A DNA stretch of 64,000 bases. Origin: a bacterium (GTDB lineage Bacteria; Orphanbacterota; Orphanbacteria; Orphanbacterales; Orphanbacteraceae). Positions 53,063-61,496 of this stretch are shown one piece after another (positions within the stretch are counted from its first letter, which is position 1; each line of letters starts with the position of its first letter). The translations under genes and the position numbers were made by a program. Where the stretch lies: contig JALGYY010000017.1 in NCBI GenBank assembly GCA_025782575.1, positions 423,892 through 487,891 of the forward strand. The letters run 5' to 3'. The notes below the pieces were generated by a model, which was not told where the DNA came from, ran no database searches, and was given only the letters and a program-made list of their open reading frames with translations.

Positions 53063-53299
53063 TTACTCCCCGACGTAAGGAATCAGTGCCATCTGCCGGG
53101 CCCGCTTGATGGCCCGGGTCACCGCCCGCATATCTTTGGCTGACAGGCGGCAGATCCGCCTCGGCACGATCTTACCTCTGTCGGTAATGAACCGCCGGAT
53201 CAGTCTCTCGTCCTTGTAGTCGACCTCTTTCCCTTTTTCAAGGTTCAGCCGACGTACCCGGCGCCGATCCCTCCGATCCTGAAACTTGCGCATTTCCAT
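53063..53299 (-). CDS. rpsR: 30S ribosomal protein S18
   Basis: A 78-residue S18 with the core '[19 protein letters not shown]' and '[29 protein letters not shown]' (in parts). A basic N-terminus extends it. S18 pairs with S6 on the platform of the small subunit. The Cys in 'RRICR' is not part of a full zinc ribbon. GAGAGGGAAATT precedes the ATG. It is separated from ssb by a 140-base gap containing two strong hairpins, unlike the tight spacing elsewhere in this operon. Confidence 0.97.
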   Translation of the reverse strand: MEMRKFQDRRDRRRVRRLNLEKGKEVDYKDERLIRRFITDRGKIVPRRICRLSAKDMRAVTRAIKRARQMALIPYVGE

Positions 53300-53345
53300 A
53301 ATTTCCCTCTCCCCGAGTTTCGGACACGGCGTGATCTACACCGCG

Positions 53346-53368
53346 GCTCAGCGCTCCAGGTGCTGAGC
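53346..53368 (-). other. Hairpin in the ssb-rpsR intergenic region (proximal to rpsR)
   Basis: GCTCAGC (53346-53352) and GCTGAGC (53362-53368) form a perfect 7-base stem with a 9-base loop. No T tract follows. It may be a regulatory leader element or RNA processing site ahead of rpsR. Confidence 0.45.
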
Positions 53369-53390
53369 AACCCGCCACGGGCGTTCACCG

Positions 53391-53422
53391 GGTGCCGGCG
53401 GGATGACTTTCCCGCCGGCACC
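53391..53422 (-). other. Very strong hairpin just after ssb
   Basis: GGTGCCGGCGGG (53391-53402) pairs perfectly with CCCGCCGGCACC (53411-53422) around an 8-base loop. It begins 18 bases after the ssb stop. The absence of a T tract on the minus strand argues against a classical terminator. Partial attenuation or protection of the upstream message is possible. Confidence 0.55.
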
Positions 53423-53439
53423 GGCTCTTCGACCTGTGG

Positions 53440-53877
53440 CTAGAATGGAACGTCGTCGTCATCGTTCGATGAAGTACTACTACCGGCCGCCTCAGGCTCT
53501 GGCGGGGGCGAATCGAACGATCCGGACGACTCCCGTTTGTCAAGGTTCTGGACGCTCGCTGCGTTGACCTCGATCGTGGTCCGCTTCTGCCCTTCCTGAG
53601 TTTCCCAGGACCGACTCTGAAGCCTACCCTCCACAAATACGGCACTCCCCTTCTTCAGGGTCTGGGAGAGCCTCTCTGCCAACTGCTGCCACGCGACGAT
53701 ATCGATGTAGCAAGTGTCATCTCGCCATTCACCGCTCTGGTCACGAAAGCGTCTGTTCACGGCAAGGCGAAAATTGAGCACCGCCGCGCCGGACGGCGTG
53801 TACCGTGATTCCGGATCACGGGTAAGCCGCCCCATCAGGAGGACCTTGTTCAAAGTTCCCAACCTCACATCCGCCAT
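53440..53877 (-). CDS. ssb: Single-stranded DNA-binding protein
   Basis: A 145-residue SSB with an OB fold: 'LNKVLLMGRLTRDPESRYTPSG', 'AVLNFRLAVNRRFRD', 'YIDIVAWQQLAERLSQTLKKGSAVFVEGRLQSRSW' (in parts). The C-terminus ends in the acidic tip DDDDVPF, which recruits replication and repair proteins. I chose the ATG at 53877 over the GTG at 53880 because GGAGGGG is then five bases upstream. Its place between rpsF and rpsR is the conserved bacterial arrangement. Confidence 0.97.
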   Translation of the reverse strand: MADVRLGTLNKVLLMGRLTRDPESRYTPSGAAVLNFRLAVNRRFRDQSGEWRDDTCYIDIVAWQQLAERLSQTLKKGSAVFVEGRLQSRSWETQEGQKRTTIEVNAASVQNLDKRESSGSFDSPPPEPEAAGSSTSSNDDDDVPF

Positions 53878-53904
53878 CACATCCCCTCCTTTTCCGTCCG
53901 AGTC

Positions 53905-54519
53905 CTACTCGGACTTTGTCTCTTCTGCGCTGTCCGAAGCGGGTGCTTCGACCGGCGCCTCTGCCGCGGAGGCCTCCTCCGCCGGCTTTGCCTGCTCCTG
54001 CTCTGCAGGAGCACTCTCTATCGGCTTTTCAGCCGGTGTTTCCTCAGACGTTTCCACCGGTTTCCTCGGTGGCGCCGGACGATCGTCGTCATAACGTCTC
54101 GGTGGCGCCGGACGATCGTCGTCATAACGTCTCGGTGACGAATGGCCATACGACGGCCGTCCGCCGTGACGTCCACCATAACCGGAACTCTCATCCGCTA
54201 CTGCCGGTCCGCTCATCATCGGTCCATCGGGATGCTTGTCCTTGCGAAGAACCAAGTAGCGGAGTACCGACTCGTTCAGTTTCAAGCTTCTCTGCAGAGG
54301 CCCGATCTGGCTCGGATCCGCGTCATAATAGAAGACCGCGTAATAGCCGTCAGAGTTCCCCTGGATCTCATAGGCGAGTCTTCTGCGACCGACCTTCTCG
54401 ACCAGGTGCATGGAGCCTTCACCTGCTTCGATGAAGCTCGTTATCTTTTCAATTTCCTTTTCGATCTCCTGGGCTTCCGGACTCGGATCCAGGATGACCA
54501 TTGTCTCGTACTTGGCCAA
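53905..54519 (-). CDS. rpsF: 30S ribosomal protein S6 with long acidic C-terminal extension
   Basis: The first 95 residues are a normal S6 ('YETMVILDPSPEAQEIEKEI', 'GRRRLAYEIQGNSDGYYAVFYYDADPSQIGPLQRSLKLNESVLRYLVLR' in parts). About 110 further residues form a low-complexity tail: Tyr/Gly/Arg-rich, then two copies of RYDDDRPAPPR, then Ala/Glu/Pro-rich. Typical S6 proteins have 95-140 residues, so the tail is unusual. It is encoded partly by a perfect 33-base tandem repeat. The start is a TTG at 54519 with GAGGTAAGG upstream. It follows hppA by 15 bases. Confidence 0.95.
   Translation of the reverse strand: MAKYETMVILDPSPEAQEIEKEIEKITSFIEAGEGSMHLVEKVGRRRLAYEIQGNSDGYYAVFYYDADPSQIGPLQRSLKLNESVLRYLVLRKDKHPDGPMMSGPAVADESSGYGGRHGGRPSYGHSSPRRYDDDRPAPPRRYDDDRPAPPRKPVETSEETPAEKPIESAPAEQEQAKPAEEASAAEAPVEAPASDSAEETKSE
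54067..54132. repeat. 33-base tandem repeat inside rpsF
   Basis: Two identical 33-base units (54067-54099 and 54100-54132) encode the duplicated Arg-Tyr-Asp3-Arg-Pro-Ala-Pro2-Arg segment of the S6 tail. Identity at DNA level indicates a recent duplication. Confidence 0.9.
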
Positions 54520-54534
54520 CCGACCTTACCTCCT

Positions 54535-56568
54535 CTAGACGAAGATGGGGGCGAGAACAAGCGATACGACCGACATCAGCTTGATCAGAATATTCAATGA
54601 CGGCCCGGCCGTATCTTTGAAGGGGTCACCGACCGTGTCGCCGACCACTGCCGCCTTATGAGCGTCGGAACCCTTGCCACCGTGGGCTCCGGCTTCGATA
54701 TATTTTTTGGCGTTGTCCCATGCGCCACCCGAATTCGCCATGAAAATCGCGAGAACAACACCGGAGACTGTCACACCTGCGAGCAGCCCACCGAGGACGG
54801 CCACATCAATCAGACCGACCACGACCGGGGTAATGATCGCGAGCAGTCCGGGGAGGATCATCTCACGAATCGCCCCGCTCGTCGAGATATCGACGCACCG
54901 AGCGTAATCAGGCTCCCCGGTCCCATCCATGATCCCCGGGATTTCGCGGAACTGGCGCCGCACTTCTTCGATCATTTTGAATGCGGCTTTGCCCACGGCG
55001 CGGATCGACATGGATGAGAATAAATAGGGCATCATGCCGCCTAAGAGAAGACCGACCATGATTTTCGGCTCAAGCAGGTTCAAACCGGCCTCCTGGAGCC
55101 CCACCTTAGTGGTAAAGGCGCTGAACAGAGCGAGCGCGGTCAATGCGGCTGAACCGATGGCGAAGCCTTTGCCGATTGCAGCCGTTGTGTTTCCGACAGC
55201 GTCGAGCTTGTCCGTCCTCTCACGCACTTCCGGACCGAGTTTGGCCATCTCGGCAATGCCACCTGCGTTGTCGGCAATCGGCCCATAGGCGTCGACTGCC
55301 AACTGAATCCCGATTGTCGAAAGCATTCCGAGAGCGGCCATCGCGATGCCATATAGACCGGCCTGCCCGTAAGCGAGCAGAATCGCCCCACCGATCACGA
55401 TCACTGGAAGAGCGGTCGACTGCATGCCGAGAGCAATGCCGCCGATGATATTCGTTGCCGATCCGGTTTTGGAGTCTTCCGCGATACTCCTGGCGGGGCC
55501 TCTCGATTCCGAAGTGTAGTATTCGGTTATCAGGCCGATCAGGATACCGGCGACGAGACCGCCCACCGTAGCGATGAAGACGCCCAGGGCGTCTGCTGAC
55601 GGCAGGAATCGATTGATAATGAACCAGCTCGCCACAAGCATCGCCCCGCCTGCGCCGAACGTGCCGATATTGAGCGCCGCCTGAGGATTGCCCCCTTCCT
55701 TCGTTCGTACGAAGAACGTGCCGAAGATCGAGACTAGAATCCCGACGGCAGCCAGGATCATCGGAAGAATCACCGGGGCCAGGACGTCCTCATAACCCCG
55801 GTTCACAGCGAACGCGGCGCCGAGAACCATGCCTCCCACGATCGAACCGACGTAGGATTCGAAGAGGTCAGCGCCCATTCCCGCCACGTCACCTACGTTA
55901 TCGCCTACGTTGTCGGCAATCGTGGCCGGATTCCGCGGATCATCTTCCGGGATGCCCGCTTCGACTTTGCCGACCAGGTCGGCACCTACATCGGCCGCCT
56001 TGGTATAGATTCCGCCACCCACACGTGCAAAGAGCGCAATCGAGCTGGCGCCGAGACTGAATCCGGCGAGAACGGAGAGCATCCGATCCAGCTCCCAGTT
56101 GAAGCTGTTCTGATAAATAAGAAAGAGCCCGCTTAGCCCCAGAATGCCGAGACCGGCCACACACATCCCCATTACGGTGCCACCGCCGAACGCAACCATG
56201 AGCGCCTGGGATAGGCTCTTTCGTGCTGCGTTAGCTGTCCGAACGTTGGCCGCAGTCGCCACGCGCATCCCGAAAAATCCGGCGAGCGCCGAAGCGAATG
56301 CGCCGACAAGAAACGAGAGTGCAACGAGCGGATGAGTGTCATCCCCTTTGGAAAACAGGGCGAGAAGAATTGCCGCCACGATGACAAAGGGGATCAGGAC
56401 TTTGTATTCACGAAAGAGAAACGCCATCGCACCATCTCGGGTGTACCCGGCGATCTTCTTCATTTCCTCAGTCCCTGCGTCCTGCTTGTTCACCCACATG
56501 GATCGCCACCAGGCGAAAAGCAGGGCAAGCACACCGGCCGCAGGTACGAGAAGCAAACTGCCTGACAT
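54535..56568 (-). CDS. hppA: Membrane-bound ion-translocating pyrophosphatase (K+-dependent type)
   Basis: A 677-residue integral membrane enzyme with about 16 helices. The catalytic loops are present: '[19 protein letters not shown]', '[22 protein letters not shown]' and '[18 protein letters not shown]' (parts), and the C-terminal '[15 protein letters not shown]'. It hydrolyses pyrophosphate and pumps H+ or Na+ outward. The segment '[14 protein letters not shown]' has Ala where K+-independent enzymes have Lys, so this is of the K+-dependent class, which contains both Na+ and H+ pumps. It sits between pth and rpsF, an uncommon place, and probably shares their transcript. Confidence 0.96.
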   Translation of the reverse strand: MSGSLLLVPAAGVLALLFAWWRSMWVNKQDAGTEEMKKIAGYTRDGAMAFLFREYKVLIPFVIVAAILLALFSKGDDTHPLVALSFLVGAFASALAGFFGMRVATAANVRTANAARKSLSQALMVAFGGGTVMGMCVAGLGILGLSGLFLIYQNSFNWELDRMLSVLAGFSLGASSIALFARVGGGIYTKAADVGADLVGKVEAGIPEDDPRNPATIADNVGDNVGDVAGMGADLFESYVGSIVGGMVLGAAFAVNRGYEDVLAPVILPMILAAVGILVSIFGTFFVRTKEGGNPQAALNIGTFGAGGAMLVASWFIINRFLPSADALGVFIATVGGLVAGILIGLITEYYTSESRGPARSIAEDSKTGSATNIIGGIALGMQSTALPVIVIGGAILLAYGQAGLYGIAMAALGMLSTIGIQLAVDAYGPIADNAGGIAEMAKLGPEVRERTDKLDAVGNTTAAIGKGFAIGSAALTALALFSAFTTKVGLQEAGLNLLEPKIMVGLLLGGMMPYLFSSMSIRAVGKAAFKMIEEVRRQFREIPGIMDGTGEPDYARCVDISTSGAIREMILPGLLAIITPVVVGLIDVAVLGGLLAGVTVSGVVLAIFMANSGGAWDNAKKYIEAGAHGGKGSDAHKAAVVGDTVGDPFKDTAGPSLNILIKLMSVVSLVLAPIFV

Positions 56569-56597
56569 ATAGATCGCGCCTTTCCTCCGTCAGAATC

Positions 56598-57152
56598 TCA
56601 CCGATTGAAGACGCCCATGGCCCGCTCCGGCCCCTCCGCGATCCAGAATCGGACGCAGAGAACAGCCCTCTCGACCATTTCGTCTACAATCTCACGTTCA
56701 TCTTCCGGAAAGGGCCGAAGCACGTAGTCGGCCCAGTTATCCTCGCCCAGAGGCGTCCCGATACCGAGACGCAATCGGGGAAACTCCGAACTACCCAATG
56801 CCTCGATTATCGAACCGAGGCCCTTTTGACCACCATCCCCACCCGCCCGCCGGAATCGAATCCGGCCCAGCGGGAGGTTGATATCATCCGACAGAACGAG
56901 CAGATCGTCCTGTTCGATTGAAAACTCATCGACGAGCGGAGCGACCGCACGGCCGCTCCGATTCATATATGTGAGCGGTTTGACTAGGAGCGCCCTCTTC
57001 CCCGCGATCCGTGAACCCCGGAACTGAAGGGTCGCCCGATCCTCGAAGATCGCATCGGCTCCCGCAAGCGCGTCAATTACTCGAAACCCGATATTGTGCC
57101 TGGTCTCTTCGTATTCGGGTCCAGGGTTCCCGAGTCCGATAATGGCCAGCAT
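56598..57152 (-). CDS. pth: Peptidyl-tRNA hydrolase
   Basis: A 184-residue Pth: 'AIIGLGNPGPEYEETRHNIGFRVID' (in part, with the catalytic His in TRHNIGF), 'VKPLTYMNRSG', 'SDDINLPLGRIRFRRAGGDGGQKGLGS' (in parts, catalytic Asp) and 'RLRLGIGTP'. It frees tRNA from peptidyl-tRNA dropped by stalled ribosomes. The prs-rplY-pth order is the common bacterial arrangement. Confidence 0.97.
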   Translation of the reverse strand: MLAIIGLGNPGPEYEETRHNIGFRVIDALAGADAIFEDRATLQFRGSRIAGKRALLVKPLTYMNRSGRAVAPLVDEFSIEQDDLLVLSDDINLPLGRIRFRRAGGDGGQKGLGSIIEALGSSEFPRLRLGIGTPLGEDNWADYVLRPFPEDEREIVDEMVERAVLCVRFWIAEGPERAMGVFNR

Positions 57153-57190
57153 CGATCAATTGACCCGGAGAAACGACACCATTAACGGCA

Positions 57191-57871
57191 TCACTCGCTT
57201 CCGGAATCTTCCTCTTTCTTCTCGTCGGCGGCAGCCTCTTCGCCTTCCGCAACCGGAGCTTCTTCGCCCTCGGCCAGCTCTGCGGCTTCCACTTCCGGCT
57301 CTTCTTCCAGGCGCGCGACATGAACACTGACAACCACGACATCTTCGCTGGTCAGGAATTCCTCATCGCCCTGTTTCTTGAGATCCGCCACATGAATGGA
57401 GTCACCGATGCTCAGTTCCGAGATTTCAAGAGTGTAACTCTCGGGAATATCAGCGGGCAGGCAAAGAATCTCGACCTCACGTGTGACTACGGCGAGTACG
57501 CCGCCGAAGGTCTTGACCCCCACAGGTTCGCCCTCGACCACTATGGGAACGGTTACATTGTAACGCCTTGTCATGTCGACCTTCAGGAGGTCGCAATGCT
57601 TGATCACTCGGGTGATCGGATGGCGTTGCACCTCACGGAACACGGTTTTCACCGAACTGTCCGTCCCTTCGATAGCGAGATCGATCAGGAGAGTCGTTCC
57701 GTGGGCCTGCCTCATGACAGGAGCCAGCGTCTCTTCATCCAGTTCGAGGAGTTCGGCCTCCCCTCCCATGCCATAGAGGACCGCAGGGATCCTGCCTTCC
57801 CGGCGGGCCTGTTTCACCAGGCTGTTCTTGCCCTTGACCCGTCGTTTCGCGCTCAGACTTGCTTTCTGCAT
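57191..57871 (-). CDS. rplY: 50S ribosomal protein L25/general stress protein Ctc
   Basis: A 226-residue long-form L25 (TL5/CTC). The N-terminal 5S-rRNA-binding domain has 'NSLVKQARREGRIPAVLYG' and 'RHPITRVIKHCDLLKVD'. The C-terminal TL5 beta domain has 'VPIVVEGEPVGVKTFGGVL' and 'IPESYTLEISELSIGDSIHV'. The acidic tail (EEEPEVEAAELAEGEE onward) is longer than usual, echoing the S6 tail in the same operon. CAGGAGATGAG precedes the ATG. Confidence 0.96.
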   Translation of the reverse strand: MQKASLSAKRRVKGKNSLVKQARREGRIPAVLYGMGGEAELLELDEETLAPVMRQAHGTTLLIDLAIEGTDSSVKTVFREVQRHPITRVIKHCDLLKVDMTRRYNVTVPIVVEGEPVGVKTFGGVLAVVTREVEILCLPADIPESYTLEISELSIGDSIHVADLKKQGDEEFLTSEDVVVVSVHVARLEEEPEVEAAELAEGEEAPVAEGEEAAADEKKEEDSGSE

Positions 57872-57916
57872 CTTCTCATCTCCTGGGGGGGGTTCATTCC
57901 CCGGACGGCCGCCCCG

Positions 57917-58849
57917 TCACTCGACGAAGAGCGAACTCACCGATTCTTCTCGGTGGATTCTCTGAATCGCTTCACCGAGCAGTTCGGCCACGCTGAGAAT
58001 CCTGATCTTTTTGCTTTCACCCCTGAACGGGATCGTGTCGGTTACCACGATCTCACGTATCACCGACGAATCGAGCCTGTCGATGGCGGGGCCGGAGAAC
58101 ACCGGATGGGTGCACGCCGCATGAATCTCCCGAGCGCCCTCATCTTTCAGCTTCGCTGTGGCGGCCACAATCGTTCCCGCCGTATCGATGAGGTCGTCGA
58201 CGATTAAAACGTTCTTATCCTTTACATTACCGATCACATGATAGACCTCGGCCACATTGGCTTCCGGTCGTCTCTTGTCGATGATGGCAAGGTCCGCACC
58301 GAGCCGTTTGGCATAGGCGCGAGACATCTTGACACTTCCAATATCAGGCGCCACCACGACGAGATCGGCAATCGGATTCGCCTGGTAGTACTTGATCAGC
58401 ACCGGCGCCGCATACAGGTGGTCCATCGGGATGTCGAAAAATCCCTGGATCTGGCTCGAATGCAGATCCATCGTGAGCACTCTGTCGGCCCCTGCCACCG
58501 TAATCAGATTGGCGACTACTTTCGCAGTAATCGCCACACGGGGCTGATCTTTTCTGTCCTGGCGGGCGTATCCGAAATAGGGGACGACCGCCGTAATCCT
58601 TCTCGCCGACGCGCGTTTCAACGCATCGATCATCATGAGAAGGGTGAGCAGATTTTCGGCGGGCGAATTGGTCGGCTGCACGACAAAGGCGTCTACGCCT
58701 CGGGCGTTTTCTCCAACCTGAACGAACACCTCACCGTCAGCGAATTTTCGGATCTGCATTGCGGCGAGGGGTAATCCCATGGATCGCGCAATCTGTCTCG
58801 ACAATTCCTGATTGGCCTGGCCCGAAAATACCTTGCATGCACCAGACAT
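57917..58849 (-). CDS. prs: Ribose-phosphate pyrophosphokinase
   Basis: A 310-residue PRPP synthetase: 'CKVFSGQANQELSRQIA', the ATP-binding 'YFGYARQDRK', the flexible catalytic loop 'AIIDKRRPEANVAEV', and the PRPP-binding 'VLIVDDLIDTAGTIVAA'. It makes PRPP from ribose-5-phosphate and ATP for nucleotide, NAD and amino acid synthesis. The ATG at 58849 has GGAGGCAGA upstream. The longer open frame to 58924 starts with the promoter hexamers described next and cannot be translated from that transcript. First gene of the prs-to-rplI series. Confidence 0.97.
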   Translation of the reverse strand: MSGACKVFSGQANQELSRQIARSMGLPLAAMQIRKFADGEVFVQVGENARGVDAFVVQPTNSPAENLLTLLMMIDALKRASARRITAVVPYFGYARQDRKDQPRVAITAKVVANLITVAGADRVLTMDLHSSQIQGFFDIPMDHLYAAPVLIKYYQANPIADLVVVAPDIGSVKMSRAYAKRLGADLAIIDKRRPEANVAEVYHVIGNVKDKNVLIVDDLIDTAGTIVAATAKLKDEGAREIHAACTHPVFSGPAIDRLDSSVIREIVVTDTIPFRGESKKIRILSVAELLGEAIQRIHREESVSSLFVE

Positions 58850-58894
58850 TCTGCCTCCGCGGACCACTCGGGCTCCGAAAACCACAGACTTGGA

Positions 58895-58924
58895 ATTATA
58901 GTGAAGCAATCGGGAGGGGGTCAA
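58895..58924 (-). promoter_or_regulatory. Strong sigma70-like promoter of the prs operon
   Basis: On the minus strand TTGACC (58919-58924) and a consensus TATAAT (58895-58900) are 18 bases apart. Transcription would start near 58888, leaving a leader of about 40 bases before prs. The next promoter candidates inside the downstream series were not evident, so this may drive prs through rplI. Confidence 0.7.
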
Positions 58925-58952
58925 GAGAAACTCTTACCTGCGGGCGCCGTGA

Positions 58953-59609
58953 TCAGGCGTCGGGCCGGGCCGGACTGACCCGATAGGTACACCGCCTTCC
59001 ACCGCTCAGAATATGCTCCTCCCGGCAGATGTCCAACTCATTTCCCAGAACTGCCTGAAAAAGCTCCAGTTCCCCCCTGCAGAGGCCCCGGCATGAATCC
59101 GCCGCTACACAAATGGGGCAGTGATTCTCGATCAGGAGCCAGGTACCGTCCTCCTGGCGACTCGACTCGGCCATGTAGCCTTCGTCTCGACGGATTCGAG
59201 CCAGGGCTTCGATTCGATCTCCGGTGGAGGCATCAGGCGGGATATGCTGTCTGTAGCGCTCTTCCAGCGCCCGGTTACGTTCGGCGACGAGCCGGCCCAG
59301 GCCCTCTTCGCCGAAAGCGGAGCGAACAGCCTCGATGAGGCCGAGCGAAAGGTCAGCGTGGCTGTCAGGAAAGCGGGATCTCACGTTTTCGTTGTTCTGG
59401 AGACGCCAACGACGGCGGGGACGGCCCACTTTCCCCTTCTCCTCATCAAATTCCACAAAACCGTCCTCTTCCAGGACGGAGAGATGCTGCCGCACCGCCA
59501 TGGCGGTTACTCCGAGCAACCGGGCCATTCGAGCCACAGTCGATGGTCCCCGCATCTTGAGCTCCAGCAGGATGCGCTCTTTGGCTTCTGACATCGGTGA
59601 ATGACTCAT
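58953..59609 (-). CDS. SufR-like winged-helix regulator with Fe-S-type cysteine motif
   Basis: A 218-residue regulator. The N-terminal winged helix ('ILLELKMRGPSTVARMARLLGVTAMAVRQHLSVLEEDGFVE' in parts, then 'GRPRRRWRL') is of the DeoR/ArsR-like type seen in SufR. The C-terminal half holds 'NHCPICVAADSCRGLC' and later 'LDICREEHI' and 'RRCTYRV'. The C-x2-C and following Cys match the pattern that binds an iron-sulfur cluster in SufR. It probably senses Fe-S status or oxidative stress. It is divergent from a VOC-family gene, with a perfect AT-rich palindrome between, and lies between tRNA-Gln and prs. There are no suf genes in the window, so its regulon is unknown. Confidence 0.82.
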   Translation of the reverse strand: MSHSPMSEAKERILLELKMRGPSTVARMARLLGVTAMAVRQHLSVLEEDGFVEFDEEKGKVGRPRRRWRLQNNENVRSRFPDSHADLSLGLIEAVRSAFGEEGLGRLVAERNRALEERYRQHIPPDASTGDRIEALARIRRDEGYMAESSRQEDGTWLLIENHCPICVAADSCRGLCRGELELFQAVLGNELDICREEHILSGGRRCTYRVSPARPDA

Positions 59610-59669
59610 AGTGTGTGATTATAAGTGGGCGGGATAGAAAAAGCAAGCATTCGCTTGACTAATATTAAC

Positions 59670-59683
59670 AAAGTATATACTTT
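59670..59683. promoter_or_regulatory. Palindrome between the SufR-like and VOC genes
   Basis: AAAGTATATACTTT is a perfect 14-base palindrome in a strikingly AT-rich 60-base stretch. TTGACT (59654-59659) lies just upstream on the plus strand and TATACT (59675-59680) is within the palindrome, so the site overlaps a probable promoter for the VOC gene, although the spacer would be only 15 bases. It is a candidate operator for the SufR-like protein. Confidence 0.5.
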
Positions 59684-59734
59684 TCTTATTAAGCAGCGGA
59701 TCACATATGGAAACCCAAAAAGAGGAGAATGAAC

Positions 59735-60157
59735 ATGGCCGTCAGACATCTCGACCACCTGAATCTAAGTGTGAACGATTTTGATGAGACAGTGGCTTGG
59801 TATGGCCGGGTTTTCGGATTCGAGCTCGTAGAAGAAACGGTAACCGACGGGGTCCGGTGGGGAGTGATCCGTTCGGGGGATGCCCTCCTCTGTATATACG
59901 AGCATGGGGACCGCGAATACTTCGACCGGTTTCAGCTGGCCGACCGAAAACAGCATGGCCTCGCCCACTTCGCACTCCGGATCGACGATCCGGACGGCTG
60001 GCTCGAGATCGCACGCCGTGAAAACCTCACCATCAACTATGACGGCGAAATCACCTGGCCCCACTCCCGAAGCTGGTACATCAACGATCCGACCGGCTAC
60101 GAAATTGAAGTGGTGAGATGGCAGAACGACACGATCGCCTTTGATCCGATTCGGTGA
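59735..60157 (+). CDS. VOC family (glyoxalase/dioxygenase fold) protein
   Basis: A 140-residue protein of the vicinal oxygen chelate superfamily: 'LDHLNLSVNDFDETVAWYGRVFGFE' (in part) with the first metal His, 'HGLAHFALRIDDP' with the second, and 'NDPTGYEIEVV' with the terminal Glu. This is one complete VOC module pair. The reaction (isomerase, dioxygenase or resistance binding) is not predictable. AGAGGAG lies seven bases before the ATG at 59735, making it better than the ATG at 59729. It is divergent from the SufR-like regulator and likely controlled by it. Confidence 0.85.
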   Translation: MAVRHLDHLNLSVNDFDETVAWYGRVFGFELVEETVTDGVRWGVIRSGDALLCIYEHGDREYFDRFQLADRKQHGLAHFALRIDDPDGWLEIARRENLTINYDGEITWPHSRSWYINDPTGYEIEVVRWQNDTIAFDPIR

Positions 60158-60176
60158 GTGGCCTGTCTATTGATTG

Positions 60177-60248
60177 CTGGGGCGGGAGGACTCGAACCTC
60201 CGAATGCGGATGCCAAAGACCCGTGCCTTACCACTTGGCGACGCCCCA
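60177..60248 (-). tRNA. tRNA-Gln (anticodon TTG)
   Basis: Read on the minus strand, the acceptor stem TGGGGCG pairs with CGCCCCA. The D-arm is GCCAAGTGGTAAGGC, the anticodon loop CTTTGGC gives anticodon TTG at positions 34-36, and the T-arm has GGTTCGAGTCC. The discriminator base is G. The CCA end is not encoded. It follows spoVG, as in several bacteria where spoVG, tRNA-Gln and prs are clustered. Confidence 0.95.
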
Positions 60249-60291
60249 AGCAAAGAATTGCGACCGGAGATGCGGTGGATGGCCCGAGACT

Positions 60292-60576
60292 TCAGATCGC
60301 CGCCTCAGGTACGGCTTCGAGCTTCGCCAGCTCTTCGCGATACATCCCGATCACCTTGTCTTCGATCTTGTCTCGCATGGTGTTATTAATCGGGTGGGCG
60401 ATGTCCTGAAAGCTGCCGTCCGGGCGCCGCCGGCTTGGCATGGCAACGAAAAGTCCCTTGTTCCCCTCGATGACCTTCAAGCCTCGGATAACGAAGCAGT
60501 CGTCGAAAGTAATGCTGGCAAATGCCTTCAACTTGTCATCTGTTCGGATCGTTACGCGTACCTCTGTGATTTCCAT
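60292..60576 (-). CDS. spoVG: Septation protein SpoVG
   Basis: A 94-residue SpoVG: '[38 protein letters not shown]' (in parts), '[23 protein letters not shown]' and the C-terminal helix. SpoVG proteins bind nucleic acids and affect septation and envelope genes in Firmicutes and spirochaetes. The ATG at 60576 is the family start; the frame to 60639 overlaps the ispE end and has no similarity. It lies 28 bases after ispE and 43 bases before the tRNA. Confidence 0.94.
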   Translation of the reverse strand: MEITEVRVTIRTDDKLKAFASITFDDCFVIRGLKVIEGNKGLFVAMPSRRRPDGSFQDIAHPINNTMRDKIEDKVIGMYREELAKLEAVPEAAI

Positions 60577-60604
60577 CCTGCTCACCCCCCTGGGCCCGGC
60601 GGAG

Positions 60605-61489
60605 CTAAACCGTTGAGCTGTCATGCAATCGAAAACCACAGCTCATAGGGCGGACGACAGTAGTGATTCGGCTGTCGTCAAACTCAAGGGCCAATCGCCC
60701 CGTATCGAATTCCTCATCTGCAAGAAGCCCGAACAGCGATGGTCCGCTTCCGCTCATCATCGCATGGCCGGTGCAATAACCGGTCAAGCGATCCCTCGTC
60801 TCCCGGACCAGGGGGTAAGCAGGAAGGACCGCGTCTTCCAGTCGATTATGCCCGTCAGCGACGAAAGCGGCGACGACGTCATCGCTCATCGTGATAGTCC
60901 TCATACTAGGGAAGCTGGAATCGCTTGTCAATCGCAAACGATCTAACTCTTTGTAGGCAAATGTACTACTCACCTGAATGTCCGGCGTTACAAGCAGAAA
61001 TCGCAAAGATCGATCGATCGCAGGGAGAGGCTCGACTCTTTCGCCGCGCCCTCTGCAGAGCGCCGTTCCTCCGTGAAAGAAAAACGGCACATCCGAGCCG
61101 AGAGTGAGCCCGATCCGGGCCAGGTCCTCCCGTGGCGCACCGAGTTCCCAAAGTATGGCGAGAGCGTGAAGGGCGGCGGCCGCATTGGTACTCCCCCCCG
61201 CAAGGCCGGCCGACGACGGAATCTTCTTTTCGATGTGAATCGAAGCCCCCGGAACAGTGCCACTCTCTCTAACGAGTGCCTTCGCTGCCCGGTAGACGAT
61301 ATTATCCGGCCCATCCGGGACGAGCGGATCGGAGCAGGTGACTTCGATGGACCCGGCAAGTGTCAGACTGAGTGTGTCGGCGAGGGAGATCGTCTGCATC
61401 ACGGTTTCAATTTCGTGATACCCGTCCGGCCTCGTCTCACCCACTTCCAGATAGAGATTGAGCTTGGCGTAGGAATCGATGCGAATCAA
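60605..61489 (-). CDS. ispE: 4-diphosphocytidyl-2-C-methyl-D-erythritol kinase
   Basis: A 294-residue GHMP kinase of the MEP isoprenoid pathway: '[26 protein letters not shown]' (in part), the ATP loop '[19 protein letters not shown]', '[21 protein letters not shown]' (in part) and '[11 protein letters not shown]'. It phosphorylates CDP-methylerythritol. The start is a TTG at 61489 with GAGGCGCCG upstream. It lies 7 bases after a UbiA-type prenyltransferase gene, a fitting neighbour because that enzyme uses a polyprenyl phosphate made from this pathway. Confidence 0.96.
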   Translation of the reverse strand: MIRIDSYAKLNLYLEVGETRPDGYHEIETVMQTISLADTLSLTLAGSIEVTCSDPLVPDGPDNIVYRAAKALVRESGTVPGASIHIEKKIPSSAGLAGGSTNAAAALHALAILWELGAPREDLARIGLTLGSDVPFFFHGGTALCRGRGERVEPLPAIDRSLRFLLVTPDIQVSSTFAYKELDRLRLTSDSSFPSMRTITMSDDVVAAFVADGHNRLEDAVLPAYPLVRETRDRLTGYCTGHAMMSGSGPSLFGLLADEEFDTGRLALEFDDSRITTVVRPMSCGFRLHDSSTV

Positions 61490-61496
61490 CGGCGCC

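Noticed and set aside
54067-54132. CRISPR-like direct repeat
   Set aside because: It is only two adjacent copies without spacers, and it is in frame inside rpsF.
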